Below the pieces are notes generated by a model. That model was not told where the DNA came from. It worked only from the letters and a program-made list of their open reading frames with translations, and made no database searches. From Campylobacter concisus (lineage in GTDB: Bacteria; Campylobacterota; Campylobacteria; Campylobacterales; Campylobacteraceae): DNA of 64,000 bases. Below, piece by piece: positions 26,607 through 36,024 of the stretch. Positions within the stretch are counted from its first letter, which is position 1. Every line of letters begins with the position of its first letter. Where the stretch lies: the NCBI RefSeq assembly GCF_015230015.1, contig NZ_JAAKZC010000005.1, positions 1 through 64,000 on the forward strand, read 5' to 3'. The position numbers were made by a program, and so were the translations under genes.

Positions 26607-29340
26607 TTGGATTATTTATGCTTATCACCATATTTTTCTCATCAAGATATAGCCTAGCAGCCTCTTTGATATCGTCATTCGTGAGCGCTTTGACCGCATC
26701 TATATACTCATCAGCCGTGTAAAGTGGCGTGTTAAAAATTTTATTTGAGATGATGAGATTTTGCCAAAACTCAGGCTTTTCATAGTCTTTCTTTATAGAA
26801 ATTTCACTCTGCGCCTTAAAATCCTCCAAATGTTTTGGCAAGAGCGCCCCATCACGCTTGATGCTAGCTATTATCTCCTTTATCTCGGCGATGATCTTGT
26901 CCGTGTTTGCAGGGTCGCAAGTAAAGCCTATCACCGCCTTTGAGTGCTCATACGGATAGCGAGCGAGCTTCGCGTTTAGGCTAAAGCCGTATGTTTGACC
27001 TTTGTCTTCTCTGATCCTTTCACGAAGCGCCGTTTTTAGGACCGAGCTAAGTGCTCTTAGCTTGATCACCTCTTTGAAGCTGTATTTTGTATCTAAATTT
27101 ACTATATCCACGCTCACATCGCTTCTTTTTGTGCTTTGATACTCCCTTTTAAAGGTGTGCTGCCCTTTGATACTTCGCACGCCATCATCTTTAAAATTTT
27201 CAGCCTCGCCAAGCTTTGGCAAGGTGACGATATACTTTTTAACAAGTGGCAAAAGCCTCTGCTCGTCGGTGTCGCCGATGATTACGAAGGTGTATGAGGC
27301 TGCATTTGTAAATTTATCTTTGATGATCTCTTTTAGCTCATTTAGCTTTAGCGCGTCGATCTGCGCCATCTCAATGGGCGCTACACGCTTGTTGTTTTCG
27401 TAAAAAAACTTGCTAAATTCGGTGCTAAATTTATATTCAGGTAAATTTTGCTCTTTAGCTAGCTCATCTTTTGCTCTTTGTTTTATCCTCTCAAGCACGT
27501 TTGCATCGGCTCTTGGCGAGCTAAACTCTAAATTTATAACAGCTAGCAGCGAGCTAAGATCGCCACTGCTAGAAGAGCCGTAAATGCCCTGTGTAAGCGC
27601 CTCTATGCTCTTTTCGTAGCTTACTATCTTGTCGTTTAGCACCTTTGAAAGCTCGTAGTTGTTAAATTTGCCAACGCCACTTTCATTTGTGAGCGCAACC
27701 GCAAAGCCACCAAGCTTAGGATCAGCTAGATCTGAAGTGCCACCCTTGCTAATGGCCGCAAACAAGATGCTATCTTTTTTGGTAGCTAGTGGCTTAAAGA
27801 TGACTTGCGAGCCATTTGGCAGCTTATAAGTGTATATGCCATGCTTTTGATCAAATTCACTAGAAAGGATATCTTTTGGCTCTAAATTTTCATTGCCAAG
27901 GCTCTTATTTAGGCTCTGGCTAGCTAAATTTGTATCGTAAGGTTTTGCCTCATCTTTTAGCTTTAAAAATGCATCTTTGCTAAGCTTAAAGCCATCTTTG
28001 CTAAAGACCATCACGCGCTCATCAGGTATGGCTAAAATTTGCCTAAATCTCGCATTTACATCTTCAAGCGTGATCTCGTTTAAGAGCTTTAGGCTAAGGT
28101 TTTTGCTATCTTCATCGCTTAGCACAAAGCCGCCATTTTCGATCATATTTAAAATTTCACTTGCATAAACGCTTGATTTTTTAGTTTTTGAGCGTTTAAA
28201 TTTAGCCTCTACATTTGCCACAAACGCCTTTTTCACATCGGCAAAATCGCCTTTATTAAAGCCAAATTTCTCAATGCCCTTTAAAACGCTTAACATATCT
28301 TTAAGGCTAGCGTTAAAATCATCTCCGATCACATTTGCCTCAAAGCTATAAATTTTTTGCTTTGCTTGAAGCGTTTGCGCCATAAAATCAACACTTAAAT
28401 TTGATGAATTATTTGCATTTTTTTGCTCATAAAGCATATTTATAAGGCTAGCTATTAGCGCATCTTTTAAATTTCTCTTCACATCAGCCTCATCCAAGAC
28501 TGGCTTAAATTTATCAAAAAAGCTAAGTCTTACAAACTGAGCCGCCGTCTCGTTTGCGTCGTAGTTAAAGACGTTTAGCCCATCTTTAAAGGCGATGCTT
28601 TTATCTGGATGCTCATAAGAGTTGCTATTTTTCGCTGCACTAAAATTTTTCTCTATCAGAGCTTTTATCTCGTTTTTATCAAAGTCGCCAACTGCCACAA
28701 AGCTCATAAATCTTGGCTGATAAAGCCTCTCATAAAACTCTTGCATGTGCTTAGCATCCACACTTTTTATCACGTTCATGTCGCCTATTGGCACTCTTTT
28801 TTGATAGATGCTACCTGCAAAGATGTCCTTACTTTGGGCAAGATAGAGCCTATAAGCTGGCGTGTTTCGCTGGCGCTCCTCTTCCATTATGACGCCACGC
28901 TCCTTATCAAGCTCGCCTGCATCGACCTTCACGCCATCGATCCAGTTTGAAAAGACCTTAAAAACATCCTTTAAATTTTTCTCATTTACATTTATGCTTA
29001 GCGTGTAGCTCGTCTGATCGTAACTGGTTTGCGCGTTTAGATCAGCGCCAAATTTGACCCCAAGGCTCTCAAGCTGTTTAATGAGCTCATTTTTGCTAAA
29101 GTCACGGCTGCCATTAAACGCCATGTGCTCCAAAAAGTGCGCAAGCCCCTGCTCGCCATCTCTCTCATCAGTCGAGCCTGAATTTACGACTAGGTAAAAG
29201 ATGGCCGTTTTTTGCGGGAGTTTATTCTCTTTTATATAGTATTTAAGCCCGTTTTTTAGCTCGCCACTTAGCATATCTTTGTCATTTTGCAGGGCATTTA
29301 GGCTAAGCGCTAGACACAAAAGTAGCAGAATTTTTCTCAT
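26602..29340 (-). CDS. Exported M16 family zinc metallopeptidase (PqqL-like)
   Basis: A 912-residue insulinase-type peptidase with a signal peptide (MRKILLLLCLALSLNA). The inverted zinc motif is His68-x-x-Glu71-His72 (HFLEH), with the third ligand expected in the ERGVIMEEERQ region. The two halves typical of M16B chaining are visible: an active N-terminal half and an inactive C-terminal half starting near residue 490 (HGIYTYKLPNGSQVIFK). It is about the size of E. coli PqqL. It probably degrades peptides in the periplasm; the substrate is unknown. Confidence 0.88.
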   Translation of the reverse strand: MRKILLLLCLALSLNALQNDKDMLSGELKNGLKYYIKENKLPQKTAIFYLVVNSGSTDERDGEQGLAHFLEHMAFNGSRDFSKNELIKQLESLGVKFGADLNAQTSYDQTSYTLSINVNEKNLKDVFKVFSNWIDGVKVDAGELDKERGVIMEEERQRNTPAYRLYLAQSKDIFAGSIYQKRVPIGDMNVIKSVDAKHMQEFYERLYQPRFMSFVAVGDFDKNEIKALIEKNFSAAKNSNSYEHPDKSIAFKDGLNVFNYDANETAAQFVRLSFFDKFKPVLDEADVKRNLKDALIASLINMLYEQKNANNSSNLSVDFMAQTLQAKQKIYSFEANVIGDDFNASLKDMLSVLKGIEKFGFNKGDFADVKKAFVANVEAKFKRSKTKKSSVYASEILNMIENGGFVLSDEDSKNLSLKLLNEITLEDVNARFRQILAIPDERVMVFSKDGFKLSKDAFLKLKDEAKPYDTNLASQSLNKSLGNENLEPKDILSSEFDQKHGIYTYKLPNGSQVIFKPLATKKDSILFAAISKGGTSDLADPKLGGFAVALTNESGVGKFNNYELSKVLNDKIVSYEKSIEALTQGIYGSSSSGDLSSLLAVINLEFSSPRADANVLERIKQRAKDELAKEQNLPEYKFSTEFSKFFYENNKRVAPIEMAQIDALKLNELKEIIKDKFTNAASYTFVIIGDTDEQRLLPLVKKYIVTLPKLGEAENFKDDGVRSIKGQHTFKREYQSTKRSDVSVDIVNLDTKYSFKEVIKLRALSSVLKTALRERIREDKGQTYGFSLNAKLARYPYEHSKAVIGFTCDPANTDKIIAEIKEIIASIKRDGALLPKHLEDFKAQSEISIKKDYEKPEFWQNLIISNKIFNTPLYTADEYIDAVKALTNDDIKEAARLYLDEKNMVISINNPK

Positions 29341-29403
29341 AATCCGTCCTTTAAATTTCTATGTAAAAGCGGATTTTAGTATAAATTTTAAAATGCAAGA
29401 TAA

Positions 29404-29432
29404 AGCTAGCCTGCTAAATTTGCAGGCTAGTT
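29404..29432 (-). terminator. Terminator after the amino-acid binding protein gene
   Basis: A perfect 9-bp stem (CTAGCCTGC / GCAGGCTAG) with loop TAAATTT begins about 10 bases beyond the stop codon of the minus-strand binding-protein gene. AT-rich sequence follows. Confidence 0.7.
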
Positions 29433-29440
29433 GGGAGGTG

Positions 29441-30157
29441 TTATTTTAGTTCGTATTTTTTAAGCAGTGCGTCGTAGCTGCCGTCTTTTTTCATCTCATC
29501 TAAAATTTGATTTATCTTAGCGATAAGCTCGCTCTCTTTATTTTTATCAAAAGCTATTGAAAAGCCCTCGCTACCATCAACCTCTTTGAAAAATGCCTCT
29601 ACTTCAGGGTTTTTCTTGATAAAGCCATAGCCAATCGAGCTATCAAGGATGACTGCGTCAAATTTGCCAACTTTTAGCCCCATTATAAGTGGCACAGTAT
29701 CTTCTGAAGGCACTACTTTTGCGCCATTTATAGCATTTGCAGCTAGCTCTTGGATGGTGCCTTGTTGCACGCCTACTTTTTTGCCAGATAGCTCTTCTTT
29801 AGCTTTTAATGCGTCGTTGCCTTTTTTCTTTAGGTAGATGTTTTCAGTTAGGTAGTATGGCTTTGTAAAGTCAATCGACTTTAGTCTATCAGGAGTCGCA
29901 CTCATCGCACTTATGATGCCATTTATCTTGCCAGCTTTAAGCGCTGGGATGAGACCATCAAAGCTCATATTTATGATCTTGTATGAAAAGCCAGCACGCT
30001 TTGAAATTTCATCTATCAAGTCGATGTCAAAGCCTGTTATTTTGTTGTTTTCATCGATGTATTCAAATGGCGGGTAGTTTGCCGCAGTACCAAATTTTAG
30101 CTCGTTTGCACAAAGAGCAACAAACGCTGTCAGTAAAAGAGCAAAGATCTTTTTCAT
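29441..30157 (-). CDS. Periplasmic amino-acid binding protein (ABC family 3)
   Basis: A 238-residue solute-binding protein. It has a signal peptide (MKKIFALLLTAFVALCA) and then the bilobed family-3 pattern: FGTAANYPPFEYIDENNKITGFDIDL, MSFDGLIPALKAGKIN, MSATPDRLKSIDFTKPYY and GKKVGVQQGTIQE. The PDR arginine binds the ligand carboxylate. The residue set resembles binders of arginine, lysine or similar polar amino acids. No permease or ATPase genes are adjacent, so it is either served by a distant transporter or acts as a receptor partner. It has its own terminator. Confidence 0.85.
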   Translation of the reverse strand: MKKIFALLLTAFVALCANELKFGTAANYPPFEYIDENNKITGFDIDLIDEISKRAGFSYKIINMSFDGLIPALKAGKINGIISAMSATPDRLKSIDFTKPYYLTENIYLKKKGNDALKAKEELSGKKVGVQQGTIQELAANAINGAKVVPSEDTVPLIMGLKVGKFDAVILDSSIGYGFIKKNPEVEAFFKEVDGSEGFSIAFDKNKESELIAKINQILDEMKKDGSYDALLKKYELK

Positions 30158-30346
30158 GTCTATCCTTTAAAGTGATTTAAAGCCCTAATTATCGGCATTT
30201 ATCTATTAAAATTTGTTTAAATTTAGCGCAATGACAGAAATTTAGACAAGCTTGTAAAGTGTATAGGTAAATACACTAGAAAGATTTTGATCAAATTTTA
30301 AAATTTATGAGCGAGCGTATCTAAAAATTTATTAGAGCTTTTGAAA

Positions 30347-30377
30347 TGCATGCGGCACGATAGTGCTATCGCATGCA
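30347..30377. other. Imperfect inverted repeat hairpin
   Basis: TGCATGCG and CGCATGCA form an 8-bp outer stem. Inside, GCAC and GTGC form a second stem with loop GATA and a 3-base bulge. It is not followed by a T-run. It could be a structured RNA, a protein-binding site or a repeat-element end. Confidence 0.45.
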
Positions 30378-30408
30378 CCTTTAACGTGCGAGGGGTTTAG
30401 GGGATTTA

Positions 30409-30460
30409 AAAAGGGGGATAAGGGGACGGCTTCGTAATTCAAGTCCCCTTGTCCCCTTTT
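30409..30460 (-). terminator. Long GC-rich terminator hairpin after the chemoreceptor gene
   Basis: An 18-19 base stem with a small internal mismatch (AAAAGGGG..AAGGGGAC against GTCCCCTTGTCCCCTTTT) and a 15-base loop. It begins about 12 bases after the mcp stop on the minus strand and is followed there by TTTTTAAAT. It is unusually long and G-rich for this genome. Confidence 0.7.
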
Positions 30461-30471
30461 GGATAAAAAAG

Positions 30472-32436
30472 CTAGAATTTCTTCTTCCTAACCTCTTCAA
30501 CTATAGCTTTAGCCATCTCATCTACTTCTGATGTTACTTCGTTTGCTTGGTTGGCAATTACAACATTTTCTTTTGTTAGATTATCTATTTGAGCAACTGA
30601 TTGATTTATCATATTTATGCCTTCACTTTGCTCTTTGATTGATTCACTCATCTCATTTATTGATTGAGCTAATACATTTGTATTTGCTTCTATCTCACCA
30701 AGTGATTTTTGAGTTCTCTCAGCTAGCTTTCTAACTTCATCAGCCACGACGGCAAATCCTCTGCCATGCTCTCCTGCACGTGCTGCTTCAATAGCAGCAT
30801 TAAGAGCAAGTAGGTTTGTTTGATCTGCTATATCTCTAATGATAGTTATGATGTTTTTGATCTCATCACTTTGTCTTATAACATCAGCTGTCTTTTGAGA
30901 GATGGCATTCATTGAGCTTGACATTTGCTCTACTGCAGCAGCAGATTCTTGTAAGCTATTTGCTTGAGTGTTTGCTGAGCTTGCTACTTTAGATACTGAG
31001 CTTGCTAGAAGTTTAGCTTTTTCTTCTAGTACTTGTGCTTGGTTTAGATTGTCATTTAGCATTTTAGAGATTTCAATGCCTAGTGAGTTTATACCACTTG
31101 CTATCTTACCATCATCATCAAGTCTTTTTGTAAAGTCTTGGTTTTTATATGTGTTTAGTAGATCAAGTACATCTTTGCCGTTACTTGAGATTGCATTTTT
31201 AAGAGCAAGTTGTAGATCTTTAAATGTGCTTTTTAGTTGATTTAGTGCTGGGTTGTTTGTATCAGCTTCTAGGCTTGCTTCATAGTTGCCATCTTTTATC
31301 TCATTTACGAAGGTGTTGGCTTTTTGGATGAAGATACTTTGATCTTTCATACCATCTTCAATGGCTTTTGTGTTTTTGTTTATTAGCTCTGCCATTTGAC
31401 CAAATTCGTCTTTAGATCTTATATCTATAGGCTCTGCTTTGTTTGTCTTGTGGTTTAGTAGATCAAAGAAAGAGAGTAGGCCTGTTTTTAGTTTGAGGAT
31501 GATTTTTAGGAGGTAAGATGACATTAGAAGTGACACTATTACAGAGATGATGATCGCTGCTAAGATAACGCCGATAGCTGAGTAAAATAGCGTATGCAAA
31601 TCTTTTAAAAGCACATCCTCGTCCATCTCGCCAAAGAGATACCAATCAAGGCTTGGGATATATTTTGAGCCAATTATCAAATTTCTCGTGCCGTTAAAGT
31701 GACGGATGACGCCGCCATTTTTATTCATCAAGACATCAAATTTCTCTTTGCCAAGGACGTCTTTTACATTTACTTTGCCGACCCTGTCGCTCTTTTCTAT
31801 TTTTACAACGCCACTTGAATCAACCATTAGGAATTTACTGCCCTCACCCATAGTTTTTGAAGTGACTAAATTTACGATGTCATCAAGGTTCATGCCTATC
31901 GCACTGACGCCATAAAATTTGCCGTCTTTTTCAACCTTGCTATTTACATAAAGTGTTAGCGAGCCAGTGGCTTCTGAGACTTGGATGTTTAGAGAATTTA
32001 TCTCTTTGCCGTTTTTAACGTCAAAATACCAACTATCACGTGGATTGTCCTTGCTAAGCTGCTTTAAAATTTTGTCGTTTGTGTAGTAATTTAGTGTTCT
32101 ATCAGAGACAAACATCGCCGTTGAGAGGTTAAACGCCTTCATAAGGTCGGTGTTGTAGTTAAAAAGCGTTGCTAATCCGTCCTTTGGCTCGCCCTCGTCG
32201 ATCCACTTTAGAAGATAGTCGTTTTTGGTCATCTGATAAGAGGTGTTGATGATCTTGTCTATGGCATAGCCGATCTCACCTGCAACGTTTGAGACAGCTA
32301 GTGGTAGCTCATCTTTCACAACTTTTTCTGTATATAGATTGCGAGCTATGTTGTAACTAATGAGGCTAACGCCGATTAGTAGCAGTACGATCACAGCTGT
32401 CAAAATAACAGAAATTTTAATCCTTAAAGACTTCAT
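30472..32436 (-). CDS. Methyl-accepting chemotaxis protein with periplasmic Cache-type sensor
   Basis: A 654-residue transducer. Transmembrane helix 1 is at residues 8-27. A periplasmic sensor of about 260 residues carries a Cache-like pattern ([10 protein letters not shown]..., [25 protein letters not shown]). Transmembrane helix 2 lies near 290-310, then a HAMP-like linker, then the cytoplasmic coiled coil with the hairpin tip [24 protein letters not shown]. The ligand is unknown. CAAGGAGTG precedes the ATG. The last 1.1 kb (30472-31665) contains no AAATTT hexamer, unlike its 5' part and its neighbours, which suggests a separate history for the signalling half. Confidence 0.92.
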   Translation of the reverse strand: MKSLRIKISVILTAVIVLLLIGVSLISYNIARNLYTEKVVKDELPLAVSNVAGEIGYAIDKIINTSYQMTKNDYLLKWIDEGEPKDGLATLFNYNTDLMKAFNLSTAMFVSDRTLNYYTNDKILKQLSKDNPRDSWYFDVKNGKEINSLNIQVSEATGSLTLYVNSKVEKDGKFYGVSAIGMNLDDIVNLVTSKTMGEGSKFLMVDSSGVVKIEKSDRVGKVNVKDVLGKEKFDVLMNKNGGVIRHFNGTRNLIIGSKYIPSLDWYLFGEMDEDVLLKDLHTLFYSAIGVILAAIIISVIVSLLMSSYLLKIILKLKTGLLSFFDLLNHKTNKAEPIDIRSKDEFGQMAELINKNTKAIEDGMKDQSIFIQKANTFVNEIKDGNYEASLEADTNNPALNQLKSTFKDLQLALKNAISSNGKDVLDLLNTYKNQDFTKRLDDDGKIASGINSLGIEISKMLNDNLNQAQVLEEKAKLLASSVSKVASSANTQANSLQESAAAVEQMSSSMNAISQKTADVIRQSDEIKNIITIIRDIADQTNLLALNAAIEAARAGEHGRGFAVVADEVRKLAERTQKSLGEIEANTNVLAQSINEMSESIKEQSEGINMINQSVAQIDNLTKENVVIANQANEVTSEVDEMAKAIVEEVRKKKF

Positions 32437-32584
32437 AAATCACTCCTTGATCAATATTTGCGTAATTATTCAACTTTTTATATAAAAGTAAAATTAATTT
32501 AAATAAATATGAAATTTTGTTTTAACTATGTCACTTTACAGGGTTATAATGACACAAATTTAAATCACTCTTTACTCTAAAGTG

Positions 32585-33403
32585 CTAAAAATTTCTAAGT
32601 AGCTTTTCAAACTGCACACCATACCATGTGCGATTATCATCTTTTAGCGTGATCTTAATGCTCTCAAGCACAAAATTTGCTGCCTTTTTGATAGCATTTT
32701 GCATGCTTTCACCATTTGTCAGCGAGCCAAAAAGCACCGAAGCGAAAATGTCGCCAGTGCCACTTGCATGAAACGGCAAATACTCATGAAAATACTCCAC
32801 TTTTTCTTTTGTCTTTGCATCGTAAGCTATGATGCCACACTCGTTTTGCCTATACCTAATGCCCTTTAAAACGACCTTTTGCGCACCAAAACCAGCCAAG
32901 CCCTCAAGCAACTCCAAAATATAATCCTCGCCGTATCCCTCTCTTAGAAATGGCTTAGCGCACATAAAACTTGCCTCAGTTATGTTTGGCGTGATGACGT
33001 GAGCCTTTGTGCAAAGCTCCCTCATCTTTTCCACAAATTTCTCATCAAAACCGTGATACAGCTTGCCATTATCACCCATGCAAGGATCCACAAGCCTTAG
33101 CAAAGAGCCGCTATCAAATTCAGCAAAGACCTTCTTAATAAGCTCAAGCTGCCTAAAACTACCTAAAAATCCAGTGTAAATTCCATCAAAGCTGATGCCC
33201 TCTTTGTGCCAAACCTGCGTTATAGCGTCAAATTCATCAGTTAGATCACGAAAAGTGAAATTTTTAAAGCCAGTGTGAGTTGAGAGCAGTGCCGTTGGCA
33301 AGATGCACGCCTCGATGCCTTGGGCGCTGATTATGGGAAGTGCGACAGTGAGCGAACATTTACCCACGCACGAGATGTCTTGTATAGTTAAAATTCGCTT
33401 CAT
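32585..33403 (-). CDS. pdxY: Pyridoxal/pyridoxamine kinase, PdxY-like
   Basis: A ribokinase-fold kinase of 272 residues that phosphorylates B6 vitamers to feed the PLP pool. The start ILTIQDISCVGKCSLTVALPII, TGFLGS, DPCMGDNGKLYHGF and TPNITEASF match PdxY/PdxK, and the anion-hole and catalytic block is HASGTGDIFASVLFG. PLP-dependent HemL and the D-amino-acid enzyme in this window would draw on the product. It begins 3 bases after the radical SAM gene, so it is probably in one operon with it and hemE. Confidence 0.85.
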   Translation of the reverse strand: MKRILTIQDISCVGKCSLTVALPIISAQGIEACILPTALLSTHTGFKNFTFRDLTDEFDAITQVWHKEGISFDGIYTGFLGSFRQLELIKKVFAEFDSGSLLRLVDPCMGDNGKLYHGFDEKFVEKMRELCTKAHVITPNITEASFMCAKPFLREGYGEDYILELLEGLAGFGAQKVVLKGIRYRQNECGIIAYDAKTKEKVEYFHEYLPFHASGTGDIFASVLFGSLTNGESMQNAIKKAANFVLESIKITLKDDNRTWYGVQFEKLLRNF

Positions 33404-33406
33404 CTA

Positions 33407-34321
33407 TCATCTTAATTTATAAAATTTAACGCCAGCAACGTCAGCTTGATAAACCGCGCCATCTTGCAAGAGCTTGTTTAAAATTTGCTTTGAGTGCTCT
33501 GAGAAATTTTCTTCTACATTTGCCGTAGTTTGCGGGCGGCGCTCTAGCATGGCTAAAATTTCACTCTTGCTAAATTCATACTTTTGCTCTATCTTGTGAG
33601 CCCTAGCTATGGTAACTGGCACGCCGTTTATCTTGCTTGCTAGCTCTTCAAGCCTGCTAGCATCCACGCCTTTTACATTGTAAGCTGGCGGGCGATCTAT
33701 CGTGCCCACATCCACTCGGTGCGGTGCTATCTCATTTATAGCCTCATTAAGCGCCATAAATTCCTCTTCTTTGTCATTAAATTCAGCCACGACCAAAATT
33801 TCAAGCACAAGCTCGCCCTTAAATTCCTTGCGAAATTTAGCCATTGCTTTTATAAGTTCATTTATTTCTATGCCACTTTTGTTGCGGTCTATCTTTTTAA
33901 ATGTGCTTTGCACGGCGCTATCAAGGCTAAATTTCACTATATCAAGCCCTTGCAAGGCTTCACAAATTTTTTGATCCCTCGCGCCTGAGCCATTGCTTAG
34001 GATAAGAGTTTTTACCTTGCCCTTTATCTCATTTACTTTTACTATCAGCTCTTTTAAGTGCGGATAAAGAGTTGGCTCGCCATTTGCTGTAAGCGTAATG
34101 ACATCGATATTTTGATGAACTTTTAAGGCTTCTTTTAAAGCGCTTATGATCTCATCAATGCTTGGCGGATTTTCTATCTCTTCAACTGGCTTTGCGCCCT
34201 TTAGCTCGCAATAAACACAGTCAAAATTGCATGATTTTTGCTTTGGGCTTAGATCGATGCCAAGGCTCATGCCAAAACGGCGCGAATTTATGGGCCCAAA
34301 GATGAGAGTGCTATCTTGCAC
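33407..34321 (-). CDS. Radical SAM protein
   Basis: A 304-residue radical SAM enzyme. The [4Fe-4S] cysteines are Cys31, Cys35 and Cys38 (CNFDCVYC), followed by the SAM-binding segments [15 protein letters not shown] and LILSNGSGA. The C-terminal 70 residues ([18 protein letters not shown], then a winged-helix-like [17 protein letters not shown]) look like a helix-turn-helix add-on. The substrate is not known. A gene of this type beside hemE is also known from C. jejuni. It overlaps hemE by 11 bases. Confidence 0.82.
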   Translation of the reverse strand: MQDSTLIFGPINSRRFGMSLGIDLSPKQKSCNFDCVYCELKGAKPVEEIENPPSIDEIISALKEALKVHQNIDVITLTANGEPTLYPHLKELIVKVNEIKGKVKTLILSNGSGARDQKICEALQGLDIVKFSLDSAVQSTFKKIDRNKSGIEINELIKAMAKFRKEFKGELVLEILVVAEFNDKEEEFMALNEAINEIAPHRVDVGTIDRPPAYNVKGVDASRLEELASKINGVPVTIARAHKIEQKYEFSKSEILAMLERRPQTTANVEENFSEHSKQILNKLLQDGAVYQADVAGVKFYKLR

Positions 34322-35333
34322 TTTTTCTTTGAACCTCTTTTATGAAATATTTTGCGTGCTCTACTGGCACATCAGGTAAGATCCCATGACCAAGGTTAAA
34401 AATATGCGGCGCACCCTTCATCGTGCTTAAAATTTTATCCACGCCCTCGTCGATCGCCTTTTTGCTATATAGCCTTGTTGGCTCCATATTGCCCTGAAGG
34501 ACGTATCTTGGACTAAGTTTTTCTTTTGCTAGTTCGATCGGCGTGCTCCAATCAACGCCAAAAACATCAAATTTGCCTGAAATTTTATCTAAATAGCCAC
34601 TGATACCTTTTGGGAAAACTATGACTGGGATCTCTGGAAATTCAGCCTTTACGCTATCAACTATCTTATTTATATAGCTAAATCCAAACTCAAAATATGC
34701 CTGCTCTTCAAGCGCAGCCGCCCAGCTGTCAAAAATTTGTACGGCATTTACGCCAGCTTTTATCTGCTCTTTGACGTAAAGAATGAGCGCTTGCGTCACT
34801 TTTTCTAAAATTTGATGCAAAAATTCTGGATTTTCATAGAGCATTTTTTTGCAGACCGCATAATTTTTGCTGCCGCCACCCTCTATCATATATGTAGCTA
34901 TCGTCCAAGGTGCTCCGCAAAAACCAATGAGCGCCTTATCTTTGGCTAAATTTTCTCTTGTAAGTTTGATCGTGTCATAGACGTATGCTAAGCTTTTAAC
35001 CGATCTTTCGACGCTAAGTGCATCAAGTGCGGCCTCATCACGCAAAGGCTTTGTAAAAACTGGTCCCTCGCCCTTTTCAAAGCGTAGATCCATACCCATT
35101 TCAAGTGGCACGACAAGGATGTCGCTAAACAAAATCGCCGCATCAACACCAAGAATTTCAACTGGCTGAAGCGTGACCTCGCTAGCTTTTTTATAGTCTT
35201 TACAAAGTGATAAAAAGTCCCCTGCTTTAGCTCTTACAGCCATATATTCTGGTAGATATCTGCCAGCTTGGCGCATCATCCAAACAGGCGTGTATGGCGT
35301 AGGTTTTTTAAGGCAAGCGTCTATGAAAATCAT
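34311..35333 (-). CDS. hemE: Uroporphyrinogen decarboxylase
   Basis: Converts uroporphyrinogen III to coproporphyrinogen III in haem synthesis. The protein has 340 residues. Family signature [15 protein letters not shown] is near residue 16, with [15 protein letters not shown] carrying the catalytic aspartate, [16 protein letters not shown] and [12 protein letters not shown] following. A TTG lies one codon upstream, but the ATG with AAAGGAA 6 bases before it is the better start. It supplies haem for FrdC and the cytochrome c gene in this window. Confidence 0.95.
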   Translation of the reverse strand: MIFIDACLKKPTPYTPVWMMRQAGRYLPEYMAVRAKAGDFLSLCKDYKKASEVTLQPVEILGVDAAILFSDILVVPLEMGMDLRFEKGEGPVFTKPLRDEAALDALSVERSVKSLAYVYDTIKLTRENLAKDKALIGFCGAPWTIATYMIEGGGSKNYAVCKKMLYENPEFLHQILEKVTQALILYVKEQIKAGVNAVQIFDSWAAALEEQAYFEFGFSYINKIVDSVKAEFPEIPVIVFPKGISGYLDKISGKFDVFGVDWSTPIELAKEKLSPRYVLQGNMEPTRLYSKKAIDEGVDKILSTMKGAPHIFNLGHGILPDVPVEHAKYFIKEVQRKSAR

Positions 35334-35396
35334 CAAATTTCCTTTAAATTTTTAAATGGATATTATCCAAAAATAGCTAAAGAAAAGATGTAGGAG

Positions 35397-35426
35397 AAAT
35401 TTTAAGCGTAAAAACGCTTAAAATTT
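35397..35426 (-). terminator. Terminator after the yqhA-like gene
   Basis: A perfect 13-bp stem (AAATTTTAAGCGT / ACGCTTAAAATTT) with loop AAAA touches the stop codon of the minus-strand gene. Its stem ends in A/T runs, so it can serve either direction. Confidence 0.65.
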
Positions 35427-35932
35427 TAGTGTTCGCCCTTGTGAAGGAAGTAAAGTCCAAGGCAAAGTGCGAGGATAGAAGCCGCAAGATAGGCCATCTC
35501 AAGCGGAGTTGTGAAATTTGCATGAAGCACTCTTTGGAAGAAATTTACGATGAGGACCATGACGATCACTTTGCCAAGCTTGTCTTTTAGCTCATCAAGC
35601 GAATGCACTTCAAGCACCTTACTCTGCTTTGACTGCTTTAGCTGCGTGATCTCTGAGATGAAAAGCTCGTAAATTCCGAAGCTAAATATATAAAGAACAA
35701 GCGCCATCAAGTATAGATCGATCGCTCCAACGATCTCGACAACGACTTCTGAGTGGAAATTTTCAACGTGAAAATCTGCAACAAAGAAATATTTATAAAC
35801 CTCTAAAATCACCTTGCCGACATCATAACTTGCGATGATGAAAAGCACGATCGCACCTAAAAGTCCAAAGACTACCGGAAAAAGCGTGAAGCTGTTACTT
35901 GCAAGCAAAATTCTCTCGAATATTTTACGCAA
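35426..35932 (-). CDS. YqhA/UPF0114 family membrane protein
   Basis: A 168-residue inner-membrane protein with three or four helices: FPVVFGLLGAIVLFIIASY, AIDLYLMALVLYIFSFGIYELF, VIVMVLIVNFFQRVL and LAASILALCLGLYFL. The DLYLMALVLYIFSFGIYELF block followed by a charged loop and LKDKLGKVIVMVL is characteristic of UPF0114. The function is unknown in all species. It is a single gene between hemE and asd with its own terminator. Confidence 0.8.
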   Translation of the reverse strand: MRKIFERILLASNSFTLFPVVFGLLGAIVLFIIASYDVGKVILEVYKYFFVADFHVENFHSEVVVEIVGAIDLYLMALVLYIFSFGIYELFISEITQLKQSKQSKVLEVHSLDELKDKLGKVIVMVLIVNFFQRVLHANFTTPLEMAYLAASILALCLGLYFLHKGEH

Positions 35933-36024
35933 TAAAAACCCTTTTTATGAAATTTAAAAAGGTGGTATTTTATAGTTTTTTCCTTAAATTTTAGGTGCAA
36001 GATCGCAATTAATTTTAGCGCATA

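Larger units (their letters stand above)
30158..30471. other. Intergenic region with a repeat copy and two hairpins
   Basis: These 314 bases contain no gene that I can support. 30291-30336 resembles the repeat units at 20764-21006 (CAAATTTTAAAATTTATGAGCGAG block). A GAGCTTTT..AATGCATGCG block follows, which also has a counterpart near 20730. After that come a strong imperfect hairpin at 30347-30377 and the terminator at 30409-30460. Confidence 0.5.

Noticed and set aside
32525-32560. TGTCA...TGACA inverted repeat with a TATAAT inside, upstream of the chemoreceptor
   Set aside because: Short 5-bp arms are common by chance, and the TATAAT faces away from the receptor gene with no gene to drive.
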